NCBI GenBank assembly: GCA_950022295.1
Contig: OX465601.1
Span: forward strand, 77,013,501 to 77,077,500
Reading direction: 5' to 3'
DNA from: Bromus sterilis
Taxonomy: Eukaryota; Streptophyta; Magnoliopsida; Poales; Poaceae
Length of the DNA: 64,000 nucleotides
The notes beneath the pieces are model-generated. The model saw only the letters and a list, made by a program, of their open reading frames with translations. It had not been told where the DNA came from and ran no database searches. Below are positions 11,081 to 22,212 of this stretch, piece after piece. The first letter of the stretch is position 1; every line of letters starts with the position of its first letter. The position numbers and the translations under genes are program-made.

Positions 11081-13974
11081 ACATCCCCAAGCTTAATTCC
11101 TGCTCGTCCTCGAGTAGGTAAATGATAACAGCATAATTTCTGTGGTGACATGCTAGCAACCATATAAGAACTTTGAAAAGTAAATCAATCAAGGTTAGAG
11201 ATTCAATTCAAGTCATAACATGCAAGAGTCTATATTAGCATTGGAACAAGTAACAAAAGAACATTAGGTGCAAGAGCTCTCGCTGTCCGTGACTCGAATG
11301 TCTCCATATGGTGTTTGCGTGCAAGAAGGGGGATAGGGAATACGAGAAAAATATTTATTTGTTGAGAACTCAATCTACTAAAGTTTCATACTTGGTCTTT
11401 TTCTGGAATCTTATCTTGACTCATCCCCAGACCACTAACCAGGTACAAGTCAATTTGATCCACTCCTTTTTCAATACTTTGAGCACTCATGCAATGGATG
11501 AGCGTAAGCACGAGAGTTGACACTTAGGATGGCAAAGAGAGAAATATGGTGGAGGAGGAAGACAAAAAAAGAATGAGAAAGGCTCACATCAACGAGGACA
11601 ATCATAGGCAAGAGATGCCAAATGATAGATATGATGTGAGGAGTAGGGATTTCCATGCAACGGATGCACATATGAGCTAGGAAGCTCTCCAATGAAACAA
11701 GTGGGGGTGCATCTAACTTGCTCGCTCATGAAGACCTAGAGCTCGTTTGAGGAGGCTCATCCTTGGAATATGCAAGCCAAGTTCTATAGTGTGAAGGTCC
11801 CCACATAGCTATATGCATAATGATCATCTCTATGGAGTACAAGGATATAAAGGGAGTACTAGTGTGGATCTCTCAAAAGGATAGTAGCGTTGCCCTTTCT
11901 CTCTCTTTTTTTATTTTTTTGTATTTTTTTGTGGCCTCAATGGCTCTTTCTATTCAACTCTCATTTGTCCTCTTTGGGATCTTTTATTGTGTCCACTTTG
12001 GGATCTTTTCCTCACTTAAGGGCAACACTCTATTTTACAAGAAGGTATAGGAAATCTTTCACACTTTACAAGGTACTCAAAATCATAAAGAAGATGTAGC
12101 TATCATGATGTATGCAATGTATGTCGCTGCCAGTGTAGCAGGAACATGAATGACATGAAGATCAAGTCATGAAGAGGTGGAAGTTGCATGGCAATATATC
12201 TTGGAAAGACTATGGAAATGCCTTGATAGGTAGGTATGGTGGCTGTTTTGAGGAAAGATATAAGGAGGCTTATGATGACAGAGCGTATCATGCCAAGGGT
12301 TTGGATGTACCGGCGAAGGTGGACACCAACTCTCGGAGTGAGAAGAAGGCAATGCACGGCACGGGAGAGGCTAGCAAAATATGGGAAGGTGGAAGTGTCA
12401 ACTTTCAATACTTACATTAGTCCGAAGAACTCATGCACTTATTATCGGTAACTCTCAATCTAATAAGGAGGTTCACAAAGAGACAAGTACCCCGAGGAGG
12501 AGTGTATGGGGGTTTGGTTATCCTTGCGCATCCTCGACTCATGGTACGTGAGTGTACTCTAATATTCGATCCCTCCAAAGATTAGTGATCCATCTAGTAG
12601 TTAGAGTTCTCAACTAGTTTTTGTAGGTTTTTAAAATACACACGGATTGCCCAAAATACGACACCTATCACTAATATGCTAAATCTCTTGACACCAAAAG
12701 TTCAGACATTACTCACACCAATACCTCAAAACTATTGCAAGTTACTACTAGAATTAAATAGCAACCTCAATTACCTACTTCCAAGACAAAACACAACTCA
12801 GTGCAACAACCAACTCTGTTAACAAGATAAACATGAAAAGTAAAGAGATTTCCAGCAACAAACTAAACAAAAGCCAAGGCTCTTGCTAAAGACAAACTAA
12901 GACTAAAACTAAACATGGCAGCAGCTACGAAAAGATAAAGAACACATAACAGCAAAAAGATAAGCAGGAAAAATCCTATGATGTGTTCTAGATTAGAGTG
13001 GAGCGTGTTTCTCTCCCACACAAAGTAAGATGGGGTCTAACTTGTTATGACCAGCAAGCAAAACTAAAGAAAACTAAAAAATAAAACCTAAGAGTGAGAC
13101 GCTCCAAGCATAGCACATAACGCATGAAGTGATAAAAATATAGTGAGATGAAGGACGAACTGATGATTGTTGATGGAGAAGGGGATGCACGGGGGCATCC
13201 CCAAGCTTAGACGCTTGAGTCTGCTTGATTATTTATTGGGGATGCATGGGGGCATCCCCAAGCTTGAGCGCTTGACACTCCTGGATCTTCTTTCATCATC
13301 TTCCATCGCACACTTGAAAACTCCCTTCATACATAACTCATCATAAGCTGATTAGAGAGGTTAGTACCCTTAATAAAATAATTTTTCCCCACTGTATATA
13401 AAGATATTCTTGAAGAGATACTGTTTCTCAAGAGTGCCAAAAAGTTTTTGCAAAGAAAAAGCAAGCTTAAGGTTTGCAAAAGTGAAGAGAGGCAAAACGT
13501 GGCAGAATTTGTGAAAAACAGAACAGCAGGTAGTAGAGAATTTTTTCGGGGCACTTCTGCAACTCAAATCAAAAAAGTCAGAACATACGAAAGTTTCACA
13601 ATTGTATAGAGCACGCTTTCAAAAAAATTCAGATCAAAAAGATGATCTGGTGATTTTATTCGAATTTTTCTGTCCAGGGACAGAATCTGTTTTCTGGACA
13701 GCATGTCACAACTTTTGCTTCCCTTATCATAAGAGGCTATAACTTGGCACAAAGCTGGAAAATAAAGATACAATTATGTTGCTACAGTAGTAACAAACAT
13801 CAAGACACAACAAAAGCAAAAAGAAACCTAATTCGTTGTGGGCTGCCTCCCAAAAGCGCTTTTTTAAAGCCATTAGCTAGGCTTAAGGATTATAAAAGGT
13901 GCTCTCATAAGAATAAGAATTTTGAAGCAAAAGAGAGCATCAAGAAGAAAATATGAAACACATTTAAGCCTAAC
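11081..13974 (-). other. GyB 3' non-coding region
   Basis: About 2.9 kb downstream of the ORF on the - strand, with no convincing protein. It holds the polypurine tract (11082-11094, reverse complement of AAGCTTGGGGATG). Two internal copies with GGGGATGC/GCATCCCC hairpins lie at 13183-13208 and 13239-13265. A conserved GGGCTGCCTCCCAAAAGCGC box lies at about 13839-13858. GyA, GyC and GyD have matching regions. Frames here such as 12103-12408 are not shared as proteins and look spurious. Confidence 0.75.
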
Positions 13975-15033
13975 TCACTTCCTATGCATAGGCATCTCAT
14001 AAGAAAATAAATTGAAGAAGCACAAAGTGACATGCATAGGAAGGTGGAACAAGAACAACTTAAAAACTTTCCACAAAAAGAGAGGTGTTTTTGTAACATG
14101 GAGGTTTCTACAATCATACTTTCCTCTCTCAAAGTAATCTTCAGTAGTGTCATGAAAAACATCAAGAATATAAATATCACATAAATCATATTGTTCATGA
14201 CCTACGAGCACACGTGTATTATTTTCAACACGGTTTTTAGGATCATAAGATAAATGCAACCCAACATATTGAGATTTGATAAGAGGAAAATTCTCCGGAG
14301 TTGGAGATTTCAAAAGGATAATAGGACAATCAAGTGTGGGTGCAATAGCAACAATTTCATGCGTAACATAAGGAACTATAGAGAGTTCATTTTTGTCAGC
14401 ATCATCCATAGTGGCATCTTGGCCATCAACAAAGCAAGTATCAAAATTTTCAGAAAGGGATATTTCAAGTGAGTCCTCGGAATCATGGGATTCCTCCTCA
14501 AAGCAATCATTGGCCTCTTCTTGGGCAGCAAACATTTTATTTTTAAAATCCTCAATATAAGAATTGGAAGTACAATTCTCGAAGCAATAAGCAAGAATTG
14601 CAAAGTTTTCAGACTCAAAAATAGTATCGTGATACTTTTCAATCAAGGAAGCAATCTCATAGGCACCTTTAAAAGCAACAAACTCTTCAATCTTTTCAAC
14701 ATCAAAGTAATCATAAACACCTTTAGCATAAGAAGATAAGATCTCATTTTCATTAAACTCACATTGGAAAGGGAGGTGTTTATGATCTATATTAGAACAA
14801 CAAGTAAAATCATAAATGTGGCACAAAAGTTTAGCATGCCAATAAGAAACATGTATTTGATCCCTTAAGTGTTTCCCTTTCTGAGATAGGCGGTGCCTCA
14901 TATAATGAGCATGCTCATCCAATGATTTTCCCTCAACCAAGTCGGTTGGGTTTTTAGCACGAGAACAAATTGATCGAAGACGATCCAAATGAAACATGTC
15001 CATCCTACCATATTTGGGTGGTTCGTCACCCAT
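13975..15033 (-). CDS. Conserved retroelement protein of unknown function (GyB)
   Basis: This is an intact 352-residue frame starting MGDEPPKYGRM, 167 nt downstream of the PBS, the normal place for a first element gene. Visible parts: a basic N-terminal region; a Cys/His motif C71-x6-C78-x7-H86-x4-C91, reminiscent of a loose zinc knuckle; an acidic middle (about 165-195, rich in E, D and S); a strongly conserved block DADKNELSIVPYV...HEIVAIAPTLDCPI; and a hydrophobic stretch (about 317-345) ending in MPMHRK. The last part could be a membrane segment or buried core. GyA carries a broken homologue, and GyD shares the Cys/His spacing and the C-terminal segment. I see no gag homology box, protease or polymerase. 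Function is unknown; a nucleic-acid-binding or Gag-derived role is only a guess. Confidence 0.8.
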   Translation of the reverse strand: MGDEPPKYGRMDMFHLDRLRSICSRAKNPTDLVEGKSLDEHAHYMRHRLSQKGKHLRDQIHVSYWHAKLLCHIYDFTCCSNIDHKHLPFQCEFNENEILSSYAKGVYDYFDVEKIEEFVAFKGAYEIASLIEKYHDTIFESENFAILAYCFENCTSNSYIEDFKNKMFAAQEEANDCFEEESHDSEDSLEISLSENFDTCFVDGQDATMDDADKNELSIVPYVTHEIVAIAPTLDCPIILLKSPTPENFPLIKSQYVGLHLSYDPKNRVENNTRVLVGHEQYDLCDIYILDVFHDTTEDYFERGKYDCRNLHVTKTPLFLWKVFKLFLFHLPMHVTLCFFNLFSYEMPMHRK

Positions 15034-15199
15034 GGTGAGGATAGCATAAATAGGAAAAGCAAGACAAAGGCAAAAGGTAGCAACTATTTTTGTGGTTTTT
15101 CATAAAGGACACTGAGATAAAAACTGAACGGTAAACTAACAAGACTAAAAAAACAAAGGTAAAGGGTAGCGTGCAACTCCCCTATCTTAGCACTCGGAG

Positions 15200-15217
15200 T
15201 CCCCGGCAATGGCGCCA
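15200..15217 (-). other. Primer-binding site of GyB
   Basis: On the - strand this reads TGGCGCCATTGCCGGGGA, one base from the Athila-type PBS consensus. It lies 9 bp inside the 5' LTR edge at 15227 and fixes the reverse orientation of GyB. Confidence 0.85.
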
Positions 15218-15226
15218 AAAATTCTT

Positions 15227-16869
15227 TGCTTGGTGTGCAAGGTGATGATGGTGATTTCTCGCCCTTCGTTGGTAAACCCCAAGAGGAAGGTGTGATGTAG
15301 AACAACAGAAAATTTCCCTCAGTAAATATACCAAGGTTTGTCTCCAGTAGGACTCCGGAGATGATAAGTAGGTGTCAGCGGCGCAACTGACGCGGACCTG
15401 CACACATACGCAAATAACTTTGTTCCCAACAAAGTTCAGAGATGTTGTCAATCTCTCCGGTCTTGTTGTTCACAAAGGATCAAACACAAGGGATAATGAT
15501 AGCAACTGAAAGTAAAAGCAGAAAAGTAAATGAGTGTGGAAACGGTGATGAGGATATGGACCGGGATACGTGATGTTCACTAGTGATGTCTCTCCCAAAA
15601 GACGATAAAACTGCTATGCGAGGTGAACAAATTACAGAAGGGCAATTGACAAGATTATGAACGCACCGCAATGCTAACTATGTTACAAAAGAAAGGAAGA
15701 GGCTCAAAAGCATGGGCAGAACGCCAAAATAAGTAGACCGAAATCCAACTGCATCTACTACTAATCATCCACCTTGAGATATCTATCCAGAACATCTCGC
15801 TGGTATTAAGTTGCGAGCCCCACCCAAAGTGTAAACCCAAAGCAACAGACAACTGCATTAAAAAGCACTTTGCATAAAGTAAACAATCCTTGCAACCGCG
15901 GTTACAAGCACCGTTGTTTTCCCCCTTGTGGCAACAGCACATCCCCTAGACTCATGTTTCTGTCACTCAAGCGTGTCATTAGGGGGCATGAACCCACAAT
16001 CGAGCATAACGTTCCCTCTTGGGGTTACTACCTACTACTTGGCCAAAGCAATAAACAGCAACGGAGAACATGCAAGAATTACTTAAGAACAAAAATATAA
16101 AATATAAGAACCAAATATATTACTCTATCACAATCTGAACATAATCTCATAATCCATCAGATCCCATCAAACTCAGCATAGCAACAACAGAGAAATCAAA
16201 AAAGTGCCTCGATCATGTAGGGCAGCTCACGAGGTCTAAACCATGAAGAACAAAGAGGGGAGGAGAACATCACATAGCTACTGATCACGGACCCGTGGTC
16301 CAAAGAAAACTACTCACGGTACATCCAGGAAGCATCCATGGTGGAGAGGAGACTCCCGGAGGTCGGCCCTCCCTCCGGCAGGGTGCCGGGAAGAGGTCTG
16401 CTGGTGCTCCCGATCTCGGAAGCGCGGCGGTGGCGGAACAGAGGCGAGATCGCGAAAAAGGGTTCTTCTCCTGAGGGTTTCTCGTCACGGAGAATATATA
16501 GGCGAAGGGGGGTAGCCAGGGGGGCCACCAGGGGTCCAGGCGCCCCCCTGGCGCGGCCAGCCCCTGGGGCGCGCCACCAGGGCGCCTGGGCCCCTGGTGG
16601 TGGCCCTCTGGCCCCACTCAGGTTCTTCCAGAAGGTTCTTCTGCGCTGATTTTTTATCTGATTTTTCCCGAAATTTCGGAGCACTTTTTATATGGGGGAA
16701 AAATGAAATAGAAAAACAGCAGAAAACAGGAACTGGAACTGTGGTGCACTGAGTTAATAGGTTAGTCCAAATATGATAAAAATGTATGAAAGTGTATCTA
16801 GATCATAGCAATATCACACAAAACATGCATGGAGCAAGCAGAAATTATAGATACGTTTTGGACGTATCA
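15227..16869 (-). repeat. 5' LTR of GyB
   Basis: It is 1643 bp, with TGATACGTCCAAAACG at 16869 and CTTGCACACCAAGCA at 15227 on the - strand. It is nearly identical to 9177-11080 once the MITE is removed. The target duplication AATGC follows at 16870-16874. Confidence 0.92.
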
Positions 16870-16874
16870 AATGC

Positions 16875-17421
16875 TGAAACTGAAAGCTCCTTGGATGAAA
16901 AAGAGAAGGAGAGTGACGAACAAAAGGAGGAAGAATGGAGCCATCCATGTCTACCTTCTAATGAGAGTAACTCTTTGAATCTTACCTTATATGAGTGCTA
17001 TGATCCTATGGATTCTTTTTAAATATCCCTTTTTGATGAAGTTGATGCCTTTTATGCTTATGGCCGTGATGCCACTATAGATGATGCTGACAAAAATGAA
17101 CTCTCTATAGTTCCTTATGTTAAGCATGAAATTGTTGCTATTGCACCCACACTTGATTGTCCTATTGTCCTTTTGAAATCTCCAACTCATATTCTGGAGA
17201 ACTGTGCTCTTATTAAGGCTCGATGTGATGGGTTGCATTTATCTTATAATCCTAAAGACCGTGTTGAAAAGTATACACGTGTGCTTGCAGTTCATGAACA
17301 ACATGATTTATGTGATAGTTATATTTTGATATTGTTCATGATACTACTGAAAGTTATTTTGAGAGAGGGAAGTTTGGTTGTAGAAACTTCCATATTACTA
17401 AAACTCCTCTCTTTATGTTGA
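16875..17421 (+). pseudogene. GyA ORF of unknown function, 3' piece
   Basis: This is the continuation of the GyA ORF after GyB. An acidic stretch (SSLDEKEKESDEQKEEEW) is followed by a stop at 17022. The conserved block then reads DATIDDADKNELSIVPYV, HEIVAIAPTLDCPI and LLKSP, nearly identical to GyB. The segment HEQHDLCD...IL and a frameshifted tail also match GyB. A MPMHRK-like end is lost or shifted (about 17500-17520 encodes IPRHRK in another frame). Stops and frameshifts show it is dead. Confidence 0.7.
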
Positions 17422-18231
17422 AAATTTTGAAGATATTCTTGTTCCACCTTCCTATGCTTGTCTCTTTGTTCTTCATTGATTTATTTTCTTACAAGATTCC
17501 TAGGCATAGGAAGTGGGTTAGGATTAAATGTGTTTCAAATTTGCTTCTTGATGCTCTCCTTTGCTAAAATTCCTATTCTCTTGTGAGAGCATCTTTTATA
17601 ATCTTTAAGCCTAGCTAATGGCTTTAAAGAAGCGCTTTCGGGAGGCAGCCCGCAACGAATTTAGGTTTTTATTTTTGCTTTCCTTCTGTGTTTAGTGGTC
17701 TTGATGATTGTTACTACTGTATCAACATCATTGTATCTTTAATTTTCAAGCTTTGTGCCTTTTATAGCCTCATACGACAAGGGAAGTGAAAGTTGTGACA
17801 TGCTGTCCAGAAAACAGATTCTGTTCTTGTGACTAGAAAAATCATCGAAAAATCCCAGTTCATCTTTTTGATCTGAAATTTTTACACAGCGTGCTCTATA
17901 AAATTACGAAACTTGCGTATGTTCAAAGTTTTTTGATTTGAGTTGCAGAAGTACCCCTAAAAAGTTCGTTTCTATCTGCTGTTCTGTTTTTCACAGATTC
18001 TGCCACGTTTTGTCTCTCCTTACTTTTGCAAACCTTAAGCTTTCTTTTTCTTTGCAAAAACTTTTTGGAAATCTTTAGAAACAGTAGATATTCCTGTAAA
18101 TCCTTATTTCCAGTAGAGGAAAAATTATTTTATTAGGGTAGTAACCTCTCTAATCAGTCTACAATGAGTTATGTATGAAGGGAGTTTTCAAGTGCGCGAT
18201 GGAAGATGATGAAAGAAGATGTCAAGCGCTC

Positions 18232-18315
18232 AAGCTTGGGGATGCCCCATGCATCCCCAAAAAATATTCAAGGAGACTCAAGCGTGTAAGCTTGGGGATG
18301 CCCCCGTGCATCCCC
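18232..18315 (+). repeat. Two internal PPT-like motifs with hairpins (GyA)
   Basis: AAGCTTGGGGATG occurs at 18232-18244 and 18288-18300. Each copy is followed by an inverted repeat in which GGGGATGC pairs with GCATCCCC. The same 13-mer forms the true polypurine tract just before the 3' LTR (20548-20560). These two copies could be secondary priming sites, or simply repeats. Confidence 0.7.
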
Positions 18316-19570
18316 TTCTCCATCAACAATCATCAGTTTGTCCCTCGTTGCACTATATTTTTATCACTTCATGCGTTATGTGCTTTTCTTGGAGCGTCTC
18401 GCTCTTAGGTTTTGTTTCGTTTTTAGTTTTCTTTAGCTTCGTTTGCTGTAGTAACAAGTTAGATCCAAGATTACTTACTCTTTTGTGTGGGAGAAATTCA
18501 CGCTCCACTTGAACTAGAACTCCTCATAGGATTTGCATGCTTATTTTTTTATCTGTGAGCTGTTCTTTTTCTTTTCTTAGCTGCTGTTCTGTTTAGTTGT
18601 AGTGCTTTAGTTTTTTTTCTAGAGCTCTTCTTTTGTCTTAGGTTGAACTTTCTATATGTTGCATGTTTTATCTTGTTAGAGAGTTTGCCTGTTGCACTGA
18701 GTTTTGTGTCTTGACTGAAAGTAGGTAGTTAAAGTTGCTGTTCTCTTTGTAGTAGTAACTTGCAATAGTTTTGAGGTATTGACTAGAGTAATGGTTGAAC
18801 TTATGGTGTCAAGAGCTCTTGCCTATTAGTGATTGATGTCGTATTTTGGGCAATCCGTGTGTTTTTCGAAAACCAAAAACCCCTGTTGAGAACTCGAGCT
18901 ACTAGATGGATCACTAACCTCTGGAGGGTTCGAATATTAGAGTACACTCACGTACCATGAGTCGAGGATGCGCAAGGATAACCAAACCCCCATACACTCC
19001 TTCTCGGGGTACCTGTCTCTTTGTGAACCTCCTGATTAGATTGAGAGTTACCGATAATAAGTGCATGAGTTCTTCGTACTAATGTGAGTATTCGAAAGTT
19101 GACACTTCTACCTACCCATACTTTTCTAGCCTCTTCGGTACCATGCATTTCCCTTTCTCACCTCGAGAGTTGGCGCATACTTCGCCGGTGCATCCAAACC
19201 CTTGGCATGATACGCTCTGTCATCATAAGCCTCCTTATATCTTTCCTCAAAACAGCCACCATACCTACCTACAAGGCATTTCCATAGCCTTTCCGAGATA
19301 CATTGCCATGCAACATCCACCTTCTCATGACTTGATCTTCATGTCATACATGCTACTTGCTTGATCGATGAGCCGCATGCTAGTTTGGCCTTGCCCTAAA
19401 CATTGCTACATGACGCGCTAGTATCATTGCATATCCTACTACACTGGCAGAGGCATACATTTGCATACTTCATGATAGTTACATTTTCTTTATGTGAGTA
19501 CCTTTGTAAAGTGTGAAAGATCTCCTATATTCTTGTAAAATATAGAGTATTGCCCCTAAAGTGAGGAAAA

Positions 19571-19660
19571 GATCCCAAAGAGGAAAAAAATCAAAAGATC
19601 CCAAAGAGGACAAAATCAAAAGATCCCAAAGAGGACAAAATCAAAAGATCCCAAAGAGTA
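19571..19660 (+). repeat. 25-bp tandem repeat in GyA 3' region
   Basis: Four units of about 25 bp begin at 19571, 19597, 19622 and 19647, each starting GATCCCAAAGAG. The equivalent region of GyB (about 11955-12012, reverse strand) has only two units, so the repeat number differs between family members. Confidence 0.85.
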
Positions 19661-20547
19661 CAAATGAGAGTTAAATAGAAAGAGTCATTGAGGCCACCAA
19701 AAAAATACAAAAAAAGAGAAAAAGAGAAAATAAAAATAAAAAGAGAGAAGGGGGCATACTACTATTCTTTTTGAGAGATCCACACTAGTACTTCATCTTC
19801 TATCCCTTGTACTCCTTAGAGATCATCATCATGCATATAGCTATGTGGGGACCTTCACACTATAGAACTTGGCTTGTATATTCCAATGATGAGCCTCCTC
19901 AAATGAGCTCTAGGTCTTCTTGAGCAAGCAAGTTGGATGCACCCCCACTAGTTCCAATGGAGAGCTTACGTTAGCTCACATGTGCATCCGTTGTATGGCA
20001 ATCCCTACTCCTCACATCATATCTATCATATGGCTTTCTTTCGCCTATGATTGTCCTCATTGATGTGAGCCTTTCACACCTTTTTGTCTTCCTCCTCCAC
20101 CTTCTTTCTGTTTCGCCTTTTTGGTGTCAACTTTCTTGCTCACGCTCATCCATTTCATGAGTGCTCAAAATATCGAAAGGGAGTGGATCAATTTGACTTG
20201 TACCTGACTAGTGGTCTGGGGACGAGTCCAGATAAGAATCCAAAGGAGACCAAGTGTGAAACTTTAGTAGATAGTTGTTCTCAACAACCTTTTTTCTCTT
20301 TCTTCCCAATCCCTTGCTTGCACGCAAACACCATTTGGAGACATTCAAGTCACGGACAGCAAGAGCTCTTGCACCTTTTGTTCTTTTGTTGCTTGTGTCA
20401 ATGCTAATATAGACTCTTGCTTGTTAAGACTTGAATTGAATTGCATGCTTTGATTGCTTTACTTAAAAGTCCTTATTTGGTTGTGTGGCATGTCACCACA
20501 GAAATTATGCTTGTTATCATTTACCTACTCGAGGACGAGCATGAATT

Positions 20548-20560
20548 AAGCTTGGGGATG
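20548..20560 (+). other. Polypurine tract of GyA
   Basis: AAGCTTGGGGATG lies one base before the 3' LTR start at 20562. Its position and purine bias mark it as the plus-strand primer. The preceding block CTACTCGAGGACGAGCA is conserved in GyB and GyC. Confidence 0.75.
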
Positions 20561-20561
20561 T

Positions 20562-22212
20562 TGATACGTCCCAAACGTATCTATAATTTCTGCTTGCTCC
20601 ATGCATGTTTTTTGTGACTTTGCTATGTTTTGCTTGAACTTTCATACACTTTTGAACCTATTTGGACTAACCTACTAACTCAGTGCACCCAGCTGCCAGT
20701 TGTTGTTTTCTGCTGTTTTTGTATTTCAGGTTTTCCGGCCATTAAAAGTGCTCCAAAAAATCCAGGAAATCAGATAAAAAATCAGCGTCGCAGAAGCTTC
20801 CGGAAACACCAAAGCAGCGAAGGGGGGCCACCACCAGGGAGCCAGGAGGGTCCCTGGCGCGGCCCCACCCTAGGCCGCGCCAGGAGGCCTCCTGGCTGCC
20901 TGGTGGGTCCCTTCGACGCCCCCCTTTGCCTATATTTACCCCTCGGGGTGGAAACCCCTAGGACGAACTCCTTTTTCGCGATCTCGCCTCCGTTCCGCCG
21001 CCGCCGCCGTTTCAAGATCGGGGCTGCTTGGAGAAGCTGCTCTGGCACCCTGCTGGGAGAAGCTACCCCCTCCGGAAGACCATCCATAGACATGGACGCT
21101 TCCCAAATGTACCGTGAGTAGTTCCCCTTGGACTATGGGTCCGTGACCAGTAGCTATGTGATCTATCTCTCCCTCTTTTGTGCTTCCACTTTCGAGTCCT
21201 CGTGAGCTGCCTCACATGATCGAGGCATCTATGTAATTTCTGCTGTTGCTATGCTGAATTTGTTGGGATCTGATGGATTATGAGACTATGTTCAGATTGT
21301 GATGAGTAATATATTTGGTTCTTCTCTTTTATATTTTGTTCTTGAGTAAATTCTTGCATGTTCTCCGTTGCGGTATTTTCTCCGGCCAAGTATTTTATTT
21401 GCAACTCCAAGAGAGAGCGTTATGCTCGATTGTGGGTTCAGCCCCTTGATGTCTAGCTTGAGTGACAGAAACATGAGACTAGGGGATGTGCTGTTGCCAC
21501 CAGGGATAAAACAACAGTGCTTGTACTTGCGGGTGCAAGGATTGTTTACTTTACGCAAAGTTCTTTTAATGCAGTTGTATGTTGCTTTGAGTTTACACTT
21601 TGGGTGGGATTCGCAACTTAATACCAGCGAGATGTTCTGGATAGATATCTCAAGGTGGATGATTCGTAGTAGATGCATATGGATTTCGGTCTACTTACCT
21701 TGGCGTACTGCCCATTGCTTTTGAGCCCTTCCTTTCTTTGCAGCATAGTTAGCATTGCGGTGCCTTCATAATCCTGTCAAATGCCCAACTGTGATTTGTT
21801 TACCTCGCTAGCACCTTTATCGTCTTTTGGGAGAGAGACATCACTAGTGAAAATCACGGGACCCCGGTCCATCTTCACATTATTGTTCACACTACCAATT
21901 TACTTTCAGTATTTACTTTTCCGTTTCTATCACTATCATTATTATCTCTTGCATTAATCCTTTGTAAACAGCAAGGCCGGAGGAATTGACAACTCCTCTG
22001 TACTCGTTGGGAGTTTGTATCTGTGTGCAGGTCCAAGTGAGGTTAGCAATCTAGGTTGTGAACGGCGCCATTGTTCACTTTACCACCTACTTGTATCTCT
22101 TGAGTCCTACTGGAGACAATCTAAACCTTAGCATCTTCGCTAAGGGAAACTTGCCGTTGTGCTACATCAAACCTTCCACTTGGGGTAACCAACGAGGGGA
22201 GAGAAGCCATCA
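20562..22212 (+). repeat. 3' LTR of GyA
   Basis: About 1651 bp from TGATACGTCCCAAACG to GAGAAGCCATCA, nearly identical to the 5' LTR, implying a fairly recent insertion. The LINE RNase H frame resumes at the very next codon region, which confirms the right boundary independently of the imperfect target duplication. Confidence 0.9.

Larger units (their letters stand above)
9177..16869 (-). mobile_element. GyB: Gypsy element of the GyA group, inserted in the GyA ORF
   Basis: GyB is a 7,693-bp reverse-orientation element flanked by perfect 5-bp duplications AATGC (9172-9176 and 16870-16874). Reading on the - strand: 5' LTR 16869-15227, PBS 15217-15200, ORF 15033-13975, a long 3' non-coding region, PPT 11094-11082 and 3' LTR 11080-9177. 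It carries one ORF of unknown function and no visible pol, so it is non-autonomous. It is younger than GyA, whose ORF it splits, and older than the MITE in its own 3' LTR. Confidence 0.92.
17422..20561 (+). other. GyA 3' non-coding region
   Basis: About 3.1 kb separates the ORF from the 3' LTR, with no recognisable protein. It aligns with the corresponding regions of GyB (reverse strand, 11081-13970), GyC and GyD. Shared landmarks, in order: an AGCGCTTTCGGGAGGCAGCCC-like box at 17630-17651; a CTGTCCAGAAAACAGATTCTG block; paired PPT-like hairpins at 18232-18315; GCGTTATGTGC...GGAGCGTCTCGC at about 18373-18406; a 25-bp tandem repeat at 19571-19660; and the polypurine tract. Confidence 0.75.
6833..22212 (+). 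mobile_element. GyA: Athila-like Gypsy element without recognisable pol, inserted in the LINE
   Basis: GyA is a 15,380-bp interval with LTRs at 6833-8492 and 20562-22212, a PBS at 8503-8520 and a polypurine tract at 20548-20560. Its target duplication is GGATT (6828-6832) on the left and CGATT (22213-22217) on the right, one mismatch. Removing GyB (9177-16869) and one AATGC leaves about 7.7 kb. The only coding trace is a decayed ORF of unknown function; I find no protease, reverse transcriptase or integrase. It would therefore depend on enzymes from another element. The TGGCGCC-type PBS is typical of Athila-like elements, but family assignment is inference. Confidence 0.9.

Noticed and set aside
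12103..12451. Frames of 60-130 residues in Gypsy 3' regions (also 18948-19364, 61460-61879)
   Set aside because: They recur on both strands at homologous places in GyA, GyB and GyD, but with frameshifts and no consistent protein; they are conserved non-coding sequence.
13183..13265. Rho-independent-style terminators
   Set aside because: The GGGGATGC/GCATCCCC hairpins are conserved features of a plant Gypsy interior next to PPT-like motifs; bacterial terminator logic does not apply.
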